This document shows, one piece after another, positions 1 through 11,567 of a stretch of DNA of 64,000 nt (within the stretch, counting starts at the first letter, position 1; each line of letters begins with the position of its first letter). A program made the translations under genes and the position numbers. The stretch spans positions 126,001-190,000 of the forward strand of contig JAQFVV010000565.1 of NCBI GenBank assembly GCA_028023455.1. The letters are read 5' to 3'. The notes beneath the pieces are model-generated. The model had not been told where the DNA came from and ran no database searches. It was given only the letters and a program-made list of their open reading frames with translations. Source of the stretch: Epiperipatus broadwayi (Eukaryota; Onychophora; Udeonychophora; Euonychophora; Peripatidae).

Positions 1-480
1 AAGCCAAGATGCTTAAGTCTGGCTTATATATATATATAAAGTTAAGTAGAAGAAAAAAGGGGTATCATTCTTTTCTTATCAAAAAATCTCTGTCATGTGT
101 CTAGGCCTGATCGCTCCTCAGACCGCTGTTTAACAGCTATTGGCTGTCTGAAGGTAAGAGTAAGGTGCATGTGGAAGAATAGCAACCTTTCAAGTCATTA
201 CTAATAAAAATGTATATAAAGTACAACTTTAATAAACTTTATCCATCTAGAAGCACTTTCGACTAGTCTTGTAGTCTTTGTCAACTAACACTAATTCTTT
301 TTAAGGTATATTCAAACAGGCTTTCATAAAAAAATAGTGTTAGTTTATAAAAAATATTAGGCTAATCAAAATCACTCCTAGGTGGATAAAAGTTTTTTTA
401 AGTTGTATTTTATATATATATATATATTTTACTATGTTGTATTTTATATATATATATATATTTTACTATGTTATATAATG
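1..480. other. AT-rich unassigned region with a Penelope-tail-like segment
   Basis: No gene is seen. Bases 205-300 read on the minus strand contain a GUC-GAAA-GUGCUU motif followed by a stretch resembling the 'tttattaaagttgtac' tails beside the Penelope-like fragments near 40.3 kb, so this may be a decayed terminal-repeat piece. Bases about 398-470 hold a short tandem duplication of roughly 36 bp built on (TA)n. Assignment to Penelope is weak. Confidence 0.3.
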
Positions 481-481
481 A

Positions 482-690
482 GCATGCTAATAGGTCTTAA
501 TGAGCTTTTCCAAATATCCCTATTCTCAGACCAGTTTCTAGCTACTGGCTGTCATTAGTGAGCAGTTAGAAACTCGTCTGGGATAAGGAGATTCAGAAAA
601 TCTTGTTAAGGGCGATTAGCATGTAAAATTTGAAATACAAGCTTATTAAATTAAGTCACATGATGTATGTCTTTATTTCCTTGCAATTTA
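482..690. mobile_element. H3 family ribozyme-SINE, decayed head-to-head inverted pair
   Basis: The left half read on the minus strand and the right half on the plus strand both resemble the better copy at 7.8 kb: CUAAUGA (G5 of the hammerhead core changed to A), a short hairpin, GAAAC, a GUC, then a purine-rich stretch ending in 'attagcatg'. The two arms point 3' end outward. The distal part of the right arm (about 600-690, 'aagcttattaaattaag' and onward) recurs inverted at 7.5 kb. The core changes predict an inactive ribozyme. Confidence 0.6.
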
Positions 691-974
691 TTTTACTGTA
701 TTTATTAATATTTAATTACAAGATTATGTATATAACTATCAAGAAATACAGATATTGGATAATAACATCATTACTATATGAATATTAAGATAAAGGTTTC
801 AATGAACTATAGATATAACCATCAAACATCACATGATCACCATCTCTATACTAGCACATAATTTGTTGTAAACAAAGGCAAAACTTCCCATATAGTAGTG
901 CCACCCTGTGCCAAACAAAGTAATCAATGGATGCCAGAGGGCTTGTGCATAAAATCCCTATCTAGTGCCTACTC

Positions 975-1033
975 ATCCAATATCCCCAGACTAGTTTCTG
1001 GCTTGTGGCCATCATCAGTGAGGAGCCTTGGAT
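975..1033 (-). ncRNA. Type I hammerhead ribozyme (H2, left arm)
   Basis: Mirror copy of the ribozyme at 1264-1322, read on the minus strand. The core elements CUGAUGA, GAAA and the GUC cleavage triplet are all present, as are the stem II arms GGC/GCC and both halves of stem I (AUCCAA/UUGGAU and UCCUCA/UGGGGA). Nothing in the core is mutated, so self-cleavage is plausible but untested. Confidence 0.8.
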
Positions 1034-1263
1034 CTGAGAGCACTGCACCTAGATCTTAGGATCTAATGCAACCCTCCAGCAGCCACCTTTTAACTCTACT
1101 TTACTACAAAACTATGAGAATGACTATATAAGCTATTGAGCTTAGATTGAAGATATTAACAATGTTTTCAATTTCATTCTCATAGTTTTATAGTAAAGTA
1201 GAGTTAAAAGGTGGCTGCTGGAGGGTTGCATTAGATCCTAAGATCTGGGTGCAGTGCTCTCAG

Positions 1264-1322
1264 ATCCAAGGCTCCTCACTGATGATGGCCACAAGCCAGA
1301 AACTAGTCTGGGGATATTGGAT
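1264..1322 (+). ncRNA. Type I hammerhead ribozyme (H2, right arm)
   Basis: CUGAUGA is at 1279-1285. Stem II is UGGC (1286-1289) with GCCA (1295-1298). GAAA is at 1299-1302. A minimal stem III, AC/GU around UA, leads to GUC, with predicted cleavage after C1308. Stem I is UCCUCA (1273-1278) with UGGGGA (1309-1314), then an internal loop (GGC / UA), then AUCCAA (1264-1269) with UUGGAU (1317-1322). The unusual points are a U-A first pair in stem II, where G-C is typical, and a stem III so short that a dimer (palindrome ACUAGU) may be the active form. Confidence 0.82.
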
Positions 1323-1433
1323 GAGTAGGCACTAGATAGGGATTTTATGCACAAGCCTTCTGGCATCCATTGATTACTCTGTTTGGCACAGGGTGGCATT
1401 TCTGTATGGGGAGTTTGGCCTTTGTTTACAACT

Positions 1434-2057
1434 ATAGATATAAATGATATATAGTCCAGATTTCATCCATGTTTTGTTTCAAGTCCCTTGGGTGTATCAT
1501 ATATCACTTAAAATCATTCACATTTCATTGACAAATTTTTATTGTAGTATTTATTGTACTGTGATGTTTACAGTACAGTGTTTCTCAACATTCACCCCCA
1601 CATAAGAGATTTAACAACAACGGAAAACAATAGAATTAACTCTACAAGTGTTGTTTGACCAATATATTTTTGTATATTTGTATATTAAAAATTGTAGACT
1701 TAATAACAATGTTTTGTTATATAAAAATATATACACATTTAACTATGCAGCACATTTGTATGTTTAATGTGTTTCTAACTCAGTCGAAACTGTTGATATT
1801 GCTCTGAGATATTTATATTTAATAAAATAATTTAAACTTTCTACTTCTGCTGTGTGCCAACAGGAGATAAATAATTATTTTGAAATCTATCTGCACATTA
1901 TAAATTTTATTATTTGTATCAATGATCATTATTTCTTAATTGTTTAATGTTAATTTAAAAATACTTTTTTTTATAAAGTCAGTTTCTTGGCAGTTGCTCT
2001 GCCCTGATAGGATTTAAAACCAGTCAAACAGAAAAAATGCAAATAATAAACTTACAC
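1434..2057. other. AT-rich unassigned region
   Basis: I see no coding sequence, repeat family or RNA gene that I can support here. Confidence 0.5.
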
Positions 2058-2069
2058 TCAAGTAAATAA

Positions 2070-2359
<290 letters not shown>

Positions 2360-3479
2360 GTAAAAAAGAATACAAAATTGATACTCTATTAAAATGAAAT
2401 AAGTCTATAAATTATCCTCTAATGGTATTTAATTTGTCAGCACAACAAATGCAATTAAATGCTAATTTTGTATTTCCAATTTCAGTCTTTTTAATCAGAA
2501 ATATGCTTACTCTAATTAGATTCATAAATATAGCATTTAGAAGCAATTATCTTCTACCAATTTAATGTTTTCATCTGATAATGTACTATTTCTATATACA
2601 AATAAGTCTGCAAGCTTATCTACCAGACAATTTAGGAAATTTATTAGCTTTAGTATAGTTACTAACTTCTCACTGCTATTAGGTTGACCTTGGCTATTTA
2701 CTTCTTAGCAGTGATCCACTTTTTTCCAAGGCAAACACATACATTGTTAGACTGTGGGTTGGGGAGGAGATTGTTATCATCCATCTAATTGTAAGTAAAT
2801 AATTAATTTACATACAAATTTTATTCAATTTTATTTGCAAATCTTAGTGAGCATATATGCAAATTTTTTTAGAGTAGTTAGAATAAATAAATATTGAACC
2901 AACCAGTATGTATTTACAATAATTAATTAATGATCTTGATTTACGTTAGATATTTTATACACACAGACATTCTACCAGTGAATTATTTTAATTTAAAAAT
3001 TATGGAATGTCTGAAGAAAAATGCTAGACCATCAAAACTGTTAGCTATTTTTGAAAGTGTGAAATACTAAAGAATTACTTTTGTATTGAATAAAATGTAT
3101 AGCAAAATGTACACACAATAGTACTACACTCTGGTCTGCTTTGATTACTCAATGCTACCACAATAGTGTTACCATCATACATTGATTATATAATGCAGGT
3201 CATCATTTAAGATTTTTATGTTACCCATAGAGTCAGTCACATGAAATATATTAATTTATATTTTCCAGGTGTCTTTATTTTTAAGAATGAATGGTTCAAT
3301 GTAAGTATTGAGTATAATATACTTAAATGCAATATAATATACTTGAATACAAATTCTTAATTATTCATAGCTATGTTTCAGTGAAATGATAACTGGGTAT
3401 TTCTCCATGTGACTGCAAAGGTCATACACAAATAAGTGCATGCATGACATAGTGGCTGTTTAGCAATTCATTACAAAAA
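2360..3479. other. AT-rich unassigned region
   Basis: Apart from short AT-rich simple sequence I see nothing that can be assigned. Confidence 0.5.
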
Positions 3480-3715
3480 ATTTAAGGAGCTAATATGTTT
3501 TGATCATGAATTAAATATGAAATGTAACAGTGCTTTTTATATCTTCATAAATTGTCTTCAGTGCTGTCTTGCCATTGTAAAATCATACAGATCTCATCAC
3601 CTCATTTTTGCATTTCATGGTTTTACTGCCATACACAGCTTGGATCATTTTAAATGTTTCAATAGTAGTTTAGGCCAATTTAAAACAAAATTTAATTTTA
3701 GCAGGCAGTGACATC
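3480..3715 (-). pseudogene. Mariner-type helix-turn-helix (HTH_48/GVQW3-like) fragment
   Basis: On the minus strand a start near 3711 is followed by 'IKFCFKLA', a stop, then 'TTIETFKMIQAVYGSKTMK'. This is the spacing of the N-terminal helix-turn-helix of mariner transposases and their domesticated relatives (KFC..LGKTA.ET..M...YG...MS). At least two in-frame stops interrupt it and no catalytic DDD region follows. It is a dead fragment; related sequence lies at 13.06-13.34 kb. Confidence 0.6.
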
Positions 3716-4104
3716 TTGGATTAGAGTATGAAACCATCCCATTTCATATCACATGCATGATTGAGACATGCTAGAGCCTTAAATTTGTTGGGGTAACCTA
3801 AACTATATTACTATGTAAGACATTCATTGATTCAAAAAGGTGCTTCAGGCATCTTGGACAGAATAACAGACACTGTGGTATAATAAGTAAAACACGGTCA
3901 TTATTCATGCCACAGCATGGGATCCAGACATGATAGCACCTTGAAATTTTTATGAACAGCTGAAGTCCATTGACCTATGTAAAGCATGAATTAATTCAGA
4001 GATAGTGATGCAAGCATCATGAAGTCAGAAACAATCACCAGCCACTTGTTTACTGGAATACCCCATGTATAACTAATGAAATAATGTCACATGATCACCA
4101 TTTT
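3716..4104. other. Unassigned region
   Basis: Parts of 3740-3860 resemble 13390-13480, so the dispersed unit containing the mariner-like fragment probably extends here. I cannot define its ends. Confidence 0.4.
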
Positions 4105-4345
4105 TTACACTAACACAAGCTGTTAAACCAGTATAGTCCCACCCAATGAAAGCCAAGTAATCAATGCTTTAGATAAAGAGCTCTCTGATCCAAAACTTCT
4201 CACTGAAGGCCCCAAGATAGAAACTGGTCTGGAGACATTAGATGAGTGGGTACTAGATAGTGATTTTCATGCAGAAACTTTATAGCATCTACTTATTACT
4301 ATGAGTGCACTGAGTGGCATAAATGTATAGAGAAATTGTGGTTGT
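4105..4345. mobile_element. H2 element, short minus arm plus longer plus copy
   Basis: A short minus-strand piece of the H2 3' end (about 4105-4172) abuts a plus-strand copy (about 4173-4345) that starts within the element. The ribozyme region of the plus copy is mutated: CUGAAGG replaces CUGANGA, while GAAAC and GUC persist. This matches the head-to-head layout of other H2 pairs with one arm heavily truncated. Confidence 0.6.
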
Positions 4346-4429
4346 GTTAACAGCTTGGGTAAGCATAGAAAATGATCATGTGTTGCTTTAGTGGTTTTAT
4401 ATCACCTTGCCACAGAATAATGAGAGCGT

Positions 4430-4790
4430 GGTTATTAAAAACTCAAAGACACCAAAATGTGTAGATACTGAACTGGGTCAAGATCTATAAGATTGTACAA
4501 GCTAACTAGTTTAGTTAAAACATTATTGAGTTTTCATTTTTGGACTCCTATCTTTATTAAATGAAAAGGTAAGAGGTGGCTTCTGGAATGTTACATTAGA
4601 TCCAAATATCTAGATGTAATGCTACCAGATCCAGGGCTCCTCAATGATGAAAGCCATAAGCTAGAAACTAGACTGTAAAATACTGGATTAATAGGCACTA
4701 AATAGAGATTTTGATGCACATAACTTCTAACATTCATTGATTACTACTATGTCTTGCACCAAGTGACACTATCGTTTGAAGAACCTTGAT
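4430..4790 (+). mobile_element. H2 element, near full length, decayed
   Basis: The copy begins with the 'caaagacaccaaaatgtg' segment shared with 29.8 kb and runs through the ribozyme region to the H2 3' end. It is therefore one of two copies that show the full length (about 360-390 bp). The core reads AUGAUGA rather than CUGAUGA and the cleavage GUC is altered, so no activity is expected. Confidence 0.65.
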
Positions 4791-4939
4791 AGTATTTTAA
4801 TGAAAGAATGATTGAACAAATAATGAGATCATCCTTGATGTTATTTTACTTGTTTGATTATTAATTTGATTTCTTTTCCAAAACCAGCTACTATTTTTAA
4901 GAAATATGTATTTTGAAATGATTATAACATGTGTACACG

Positions 4940-5045
4940 TTGTTAGCTGAGAGGTCATTGCAGCCACCTTGCAAGCAAGTAGTTGGTTGCAGACAGTTGT
5001 GGGTTCATGTTCCGGCCGATGCTATGACCTATGAAAAAAAAAGTA
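4940..5045 (+). mobile_element. SINE A, tRNA-like head, decayed
   Basis: The segment 'gctgagaggtcattg' corresponds to an A box and 'gggttcatgttccgg' to a B box. The head ends with 'gatgctatgacc' and an A run, as in the better copies at 52.3, 55.0 and 62.1 kb. It looks like a tRNA-derived SINE head. Confidence 0.55.
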
Positions 5046-5547
5046 AATAGGAAAGATAATGGCAGAGTTTTAAGGATGTACATTTTTTTTATTTTTGGTC
5101 TGGTTTTAAAAAAAAAATCATTGAACAAATATTGAAATCTTCTTATATAATGTTTTTGAGTGCATAATATTATTCATAAATGCTGATTTTTATCTTAGTC
5201 TTATTTTATTAAAAAGTAGAATCAATGAATTTTCAGATGCTCAGAGAGTCAGGTGATATTTGACCATCAATGAACAAAGAAGTTCACTTAAACTGAATAA
5301 GTAGATATTTTTCTTTAGTTGGAATTGATTCAAGAATCTTCTGATATTGAATCTGACGATCATTACTCAAAACAAAAATGAAAAATTTATTTTAAAAAAA
5401 CATTTTTATGCATGAAAATGCATTAAAAAGTAAAAAAATGTCTTCTGCTTTTACAAATAAAAGCATGGCATAAGGAATCATTTAAATAAACTTGTAACTA
5501 CTATTACTTAATAGCATTTATGTGAATAAAAGTATTTCTTTAAAATT

Positions 5548-5584
<37 letters not shown>

Positions 5585-6529
5585 AAACTTCCTTTTAATT
5601 TTATGCAACTCTGAATAATGAAAGAACACTTATTTATATTAAATTTACTCTGCAAGGAAAGCTGCTACACAGAGCTTCAACACTACATATAATATTAAAA
5701 TTAAAACATTGTCCTAATTTTTAGGTAAAATTATTTACAATGTCTAAAACAATGTAATATTATTAGAAATGCATATGTACACAAAGTTTCAATGAGAACA
5801 GAAATGCAGAAATATGTGAAAATTGATTTACAAAATTTTATCCTACCATTGGTAGACTAAAAACAGAGTAAGTTAAATAAAGGCATATAAAAACTGCTTG
5901 GAGAATTATATAAAACTCTAACATCAAAGATATAATCCCATTCAAAAAATACCCACACTTTGATCACACTGTTATCATACAGCATATTTTATTTTGTAAA
6001 GAATTATCATATAGACAAAGTTTCTGGATGGCGTAATATTTAAATTCTTAGGATTGGTGATGCGTTGAAATGTATTCCAAATTTCTGATATAATTTTGCT
6101 GACTTCATTTAACCTCTCAAGTGTTAAGGTTTTAAATAGCCCCATGTGGCAAATTTGACAACCATTTTTACTCTTTTCATTTTTATGGATAAATCTTTAT
6201 ATTTCATGGAAAATGTACATCTTTTAAAATATTTATTAAAATTATAATGCCAAAAATTAAATTTATCTTAAAAATAATATATCAACTGTGTAAATAATGA
6301 AATAAATAATTGGAACAAAAGATTCCATTTTAGCCTTCAGGCTGAAAAAGTTTTTCAACAAATAAAAAATAATTCTACACCAAAGTTTCATTATCAATGC
6401 ATTTCAGTAAAGAATACATTCAAATAACATATAATATCTATGCATGAATCTCTTTTAACTTCACTTTACTTCACTTATTTTCTGATAGAAATACAAATAT
6501 CATCTAAATTTGAATGCTAACATCATATA
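5046..6529. other. AT-rich unassigned region with (CA)n(TA)n
   Basis: A compound dinucleotide microsatellite occupies about 5549-5584. Otherwise nothing is recognised. Confidence 0.5.
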
Positions 6530-7352
6530 CAAGGGGGGATTCAAAAAAATATTGGAATTGTTCTCTGATTGGCACATCTGTTGTACTACATGTCACCATT
6601 GTGAGTTATCTCTCACAGGAATTCTTCTGGAACCATCTGCCAAATGACTTCACTGGGTGAAATTGTGGAGCTTCAAGGCATTTTTCGTAAAGTGCATTTT
6701 GTGTATTTGTTGATTTCTATAATGGCTGAAAAGTTGGGGCAATATAAAATTCTGTTTTATTTTTAAGGCAAATGGCAAGGAAAACAGTTATAATGCTTGA
6801 ATCATCCAAAAGAAAAATGCTCTGAGGAAACCACAAGTTTAAGTAGTTTAATGGAAGTTCCACAATTCGTAACATCCCCAAAAGAAATGGGAAGCCAATG
6901 ATGATGCCATTTTTTTTGAATGCAAATGGAATTGTTCAATCAGAATTCTTTATAACAATCAGGTGTTTAAAACCTACAAGTTCTCAAACTTTTGCCTGAT
7001 GTGGTAAAATGTAAATGTCCCATTTTGGAAGAATAGGAGGAGTGTAAGTTCCACCATGAGTGTGGAACAACTTTTCATTTTGCTCAAGTCATTGTGACTT
7101 CTTTTTATTCTCTCAAATGAAAAAAATGTCCCTTTTTTGCAGATGGAGATGTGATGAAGGAAAAAGCTAACAGAAGTGTTAAAAGACATCATTTTGCAAA
7201 AGTTTCAGGACTATTTTGAAAAATGAAAAACTTGTTTAGATTGCTTCGTAGCATTAAGTAGACTATACTTTGAAAAACATTCAATTTGCAATACCTAAAA
7301 ATAAATACACCTTTTTTATTACAAAATTCCAGTTAATTTTGCCTCCCCCCTG
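6530..7352 (+). mobile_element. Mariner transposon remnant with both terminal inverted repeats
   Basis: Imperfect terminal inverted repeats of about 28 bp begin 'caaggggggattc' at 6530 and end 'gcctcccccctg' at 7352, each flanked by TA (6528-6529 and 7353-7354), the mariner target. Between them, plus-strand translation shows 'NIKFCFIFKANGKEN' and 'KPQV' from the helix-turn-helix region. Near the 3' end 'CDFFLFSQMKK' is the usual mariner block carrying the third catalytic Asp, followed by a tail reading into the inverted repeat. Many stops and frameshifts and a length of 823 bp (full mariners are about 1.3 kb) show internal deletion and decay. A minus-strand frame at 6974-7192 is a shadow. Confidence 0.75.
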
Positions 7353-7499
7353 TAATTATCACAAATCACTAATGATAATAAAGAATTGCCCCATGGGCAT
7401 AGTAATAAAAGGATTAATTATTGTTTCTGCTTTCTTTTTTTAACCTTTACTGGGAGTTCCATGCATGATATGTACTTTTTCTTGAAATTAACATCCATT

Positions 7500-7980
7500 A
7501 GCTTCAATTTAAGATAATAAGAATGTCACCGCACACATCATGTGACTTAATTTAATAAGCTTGTATTTACAAACATAAATATAATGAACATGCTAATATC
7601 TCTAAACAGGCTTTTTTTCATTTTTTTTTTAAATTTACGTTAGATAACTGGATTTGAAGACATATAGATGTCTGAAAATATCAGATAGATAACTGGTATT
7701 GAAGACATATAGATGTCTGAAATTTTCAGATTTTCTACTTAATAGTTAAGTATTAAATAAATGTTGTGCTTGAGTTGGTATTTTAGATCTAATGACTGAA
7801 TATCCAAGCACTGATGAGAGCCATTAGCTCGAAACTGGTTTGGGGATAGGGATAATTCGAGATAAAGATATTTAAATGCTTTCTCTTATGGCATTTATAG
7901 AAAAAAAGCTTGTTTAGAGCTATTAGTATGCTCATTATATTCAATTTAAGATATCACATCATACATGCTATGTATGTATT
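7500..7980. mobile_element. H3 family ribozyme-SINE, inverted pair
   Basis: A minus-strand piece (about 7505-7620) and a plus-strand copy (about 7745-7980) share the distal module around 'tattag(t/c)atg(c/t)tcattatat'. Between them is a roughly 60-bp tandem duplication built on 'gaagacatatagatgtctga' (about 7640-7725). The plus copy contains an intact hammerhead core. Confidence 0.65.
7801..7848 (+). ncRNA. Type I hammerhead ribozyme (H3)
   Basis: CUGAUGA is at 7811-7817. Stem II GAGC/GCUC (7818-7821, 7827-7830) closes a CAUUA loop. GAAA is at 7831-7834. A minimal stem III AC/GU leads to GUU, with predicted cleavage after 7840. Stem I is CA/UG next to the core, then an internal loop, then UAUCC (7801-7805) with GGAUA (7844-7848). 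Stem II closes with the canonical G-C pair. The weak point is the two-pair inner stem I. Confidence 0.68.
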
Positions 7981-8817
7981 CAATTTGCCTTTAATTTTGC
8001 TGGTAATAAATGTAATTCTCATTTCTTTGTAAATCAATATTTTTGTAATGAGTTTTTTTCAAATAGTGCATTTATTTTTTTCTCAATTTTGTTGTCCTTA
8101 TGGTTTAATGTTTAATGATTTACAGCAGAAAATAATGGATTATTCAAATGATTCAAGTATTGATAATGATTCATTCATGTGTGATTGGACAAAAACTAAG
8201 CCATCTTTGTCCATAAGTGCAGCAGTTATCTTTACTGTATGATCATTTTTTCTGATCAGATTAGTGTGAGTTTTTACTATTGAACATTATTACAAGCCTT
8301 AAGTTTTCAATCACTTGTATTTATTTACCTTTCTCAATTATTATTTTATAGAAATATATATTAAAAAATCATTTATTGTATTAAGAAGTATAAAAAAAGT
8401 TCCTATTTGGGTAAATTTATTCCATGAAGTAGCACATTTTTATGATAATAGGTATTGTTTATAAATCATTGATGTAATTTAGATTAGAGGATATCCACAA
8501 ATTTTGATCAGAAATAAACACACCTTTATTTTTCAGATGTTATAATTTGTTACATACACTTTCTAGCCTAATCTTGCATTCATTCTGGTCTTTCCTGCCT
8601 CCTTTTGGATCTTTCCTCCTGGTTTCTTCCCTCCTTTTGTTTATCAATTTCCTCCATCACATTATATATATTCTTTTTGACCTGATTTGACCTTTATATC
8701 TTGGCTATGGTGCCTGCCTTCTTATTGATCATTCCTCCCACCTTTTGGACTTTCCCCTCTTATACTTTAACAAATATTAAAAAATGCCAAATATTAAAAG
8801 TAAAAATTGTGATAAAA

Positions 8818-8851
<34 letters not shown>

Positions 8852-9596
8852 TATCACAATATAAATTTCACAGCTGCATACCAGATGCATAGAGATGTGA
8901 TAGCTGATACCCATATTTAACAAATTACTGATCAGAATATAATAAAATAATATCATCACTCAAAACCAGTAGAATGAGGGTTCAAACAATAGGTCTGTGC
9001 AAGCAACTATAATGAATAAGGATTTAAATTATGGGTCTGTATAGAGAGCCATAATGAATGCTGATACTATATAAAGTTTTTTACAGGTACAAATACAACT
9101 CTGATGTTGGCCAATGTTTAGTTAATCAAGCTAAGCTCTTAGAAATTTCATATTTAAAAGAAAACAGTGTGCTGTCTGTCTAAAAAGGCATGGAAGTTTG
9201 TTTGATTATATGGAGTGATGATTGGATACATATCAAATGTTCTTAAAGAAGCTGTTGCTATCAATTGAAGTTAAAATATGAAAATCATCTTCTCAAACCC
9301 ATGTCATTTAGTGTCAACTAGGAGTGTTGACTGATGTTGTCGGCTCCATTAAAATATTCATAGGTTGATGCTTTGACTCTGTGATCAGATGATGATGATG
9401 AATCATAAATAGATCTAATGAGTAAGTTATATCTACATTTTAGTTATATGATTAACGTTTTCTGCATGGTTACAATAACATTTACTTATTTGTATGCAAT
9501 TATATTGTAGTAATCCTTTGATTTTATATTTTTGATGGATTTACCTAAGAGCAAAATGTTTTTCATTGAGTGAAAAGTAAGTCTGCCAATAAATAT
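7981..9596. other. Unassigned region; pyrimidine-rich patch and (TA)n
   Basis: Bases about 8560-8760 are pyrimidine-rich with repeated 'cctccttttgg'-type blocks. A (TA)n run lies at about 8817-8848 and a short GAT run near 9389. No gene is seen. Confidence 0.5.
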
Positions 9597-9680
9597 AATA
9601 GTAGCAATAGCAATATTTATAGTAGTAGGAAGAGTAAGAGTATGAGTAGGAGCAGCAGTAGTACTAGTAGCAGGAGAAGT
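9597..9680. repeat. Degenerate AGT/AGC trinucleotide microsatellite
   Basis: Units of AGT, AGC and AGG alternate with interruptions. It resembles an eroded version of the array at 2.07 kb. Confidence 0.7.
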
Positions 9681-11567
9681 ACAATAGAAATAGTATTTAC
9701 ATCTTGAGCCATTTGCAACCTGAAGACTATTTTAGACTTAATGATCCCTACCACTTTCTCATCAATGTCTCTACTTTTTGATGTTTTAGACTAATAAATT
9801 GTCTTAGGTAAGTGATGTTATATATCATTTTATTGGAAATTTTATAAGGAAAGTAATGAACCTATTAATATTAATATAGTTTTAAAATTCATCTATTAAA
9901 ATGTAGAATTTATGAAGACACATACAAATAATAACTTTAAAAGTATTAAGATCTTTTTTTTGCTATTTTGAATATATAATATCTATACTTTTTCATCTAT
10001 TACATACTTCATTTGATTTTTGCATTCATAAAATGAAGTTAGCATAAAAATATTGTACTAAACCAAGATTTCCAAAAATCCAATGTGGATGCAGTGAATT
10101 TAAAGGTTAAATAGCAAAAGTAAGTATTAGCTATTGTTGAAAGGGGGGGTAATAAGGTATTTGGATTGCTTAAAATGTATCAAAGAGTTTATTATTGTTG
10201 TTTGTTTATATAAGAGATTTAAACGGAAAAAAGATTGTTGAGAAAGGTAAATTTGTAATTGCATATTTTTAAAAATGTATATTTTTTAAGATTATTATAA
10301 GCATTTCTTGCTTAAATAATCATTTATTGTTGCTATTAATATAATAATCCCAAATTTATTTTACATGCACGAACACATGCACACATACATATTTGAAAAT
10401 AATTTTGGAAGTAACTTGAATAAAATACTTTTCCAGCTTCAAATATTGTTATAACTAAAGATAAACTTTTCTCCTATTTTAAATAAAACATTTTTAAGAA
10501 ATAAAAGATTGTTCAAATTACTTTCTTTAAAGCTATTATGATTCTCACGAGAGTTTTAGGTTTTGTATACCTGGAGATACAAAAGAGAAAAAAAAGGAAA
10601 GATTCCTAAGGCTGCTATTTTCCTACTAATAATTACAACAAATCTCAAGGAGGGTAAAACAGACTCAATTAGTACAATGAGAAGAAAACCTTCAGAATCT
10701 TAAAGATTCTGAAGAAAAAAGATGTGTGTGCATGTATGATTATCGCATCAAAAATATTTTTTTAAAACACACTCATCGTGATGACATTTAAAACAAAACT
10801 TTTGTTTTTATTATGCTTTTTCAAAACAAACATTTTAATAAAATTAGATATACAATTAGTAAAAAAAAAGTCTGTTATTGTTTAACATTAAAGCAGCGTA
10901 CATCAAAGTTCAATTTAAAAAATTCAATTTTGTAAAATAGATTTATCAAATTATCGTTTCAATAGCAAAAGTAAATAGCTATTAACATTATTTAATATTA
11001 TCATTTAAATTTTAGCGTTTAGAATTGGGAATAAAACTTTTATGGAAATAATGAATGTAATTTTATTACCATAAGTACGACGGTAGAACAAGGTGAACCA
11101 CAGACCCACAGAAAGATCAAAAGGCTAATCGATGAAAATTTTGAAACAAAAATGAAATTAAAGTTGACTTTCTATATATATAAAATGAGAAAATTATTGA
11201 ATAGAAATATTTTCTTCAAATAAAGTACCATATATATATACTGTATGTGCAAAAACAATTAATTCTCCATTTACATCAATACAGTCTAATGTCATCTGTA
11301 TAATCATTTTTTAATAAAATAAATTTTATTAATAACAAATTATATACAAGTATTAACATAAATACGGGGGGGGGGGATTTGCATGGCATATGATACAAAA
11401 CTTATAAAAATATAAACATTACGTCTAGTGTTTGAGGGTAGATGAAAATGATTCCGCTTTATATAGGTTTTATATCATTCTAAAAGTAATGTACAAGTAA
11501 TAAAAATATTGTTCTACCAAATTTTGCTTATAGTACTTCTAGGTAAGTATGTTAATATGCATTGTAC
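9681..11567. other. AT-rich unassigned region
   Basis: The only landmarks are short homopolymers, including a G run at about 11366-11377, and a few (TA)n tracts. No family is recognised. Confidence 0.5.

Larger units (their letters stand above)
865..1433. mobile_element. H2 family ribozyme-SINE, nearly perfect inverted pair
   Basis: Arms 865-1123 (minus) and 1174-1433 (plus) are reverse complements with only scattered differences by eye, separated by a spacer of about 50 bp. Each arm is an almost complete copy of a dispersed element found about a dozen more times in the window. Each carries a hammerhead ribozyme in the middle. The 3' ends ('...ggcctttgttt') point outward. The high arm identity suggests a recent event or gene conversion. 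A transcript across the whole unit would fold into a hairpin of about 260 bp. No protein is encoded; mobilisation in trans by a LINE or Penelope enzyme is inferred. Confidence 0.85.

Noticed and set aside
1760-1812. 'cagtcgaaactgttg' as a hammerhead fragment
   Set aside because: No CUGANGA core upstream and no stem I partners could be found.
11366-11377. G12 run (and C10 near 55842) as a G-quadruplex or special site
   Set aside because: Plain homopolymers with no repeated G-tract architecture; may be slippage or assembly artefacts.
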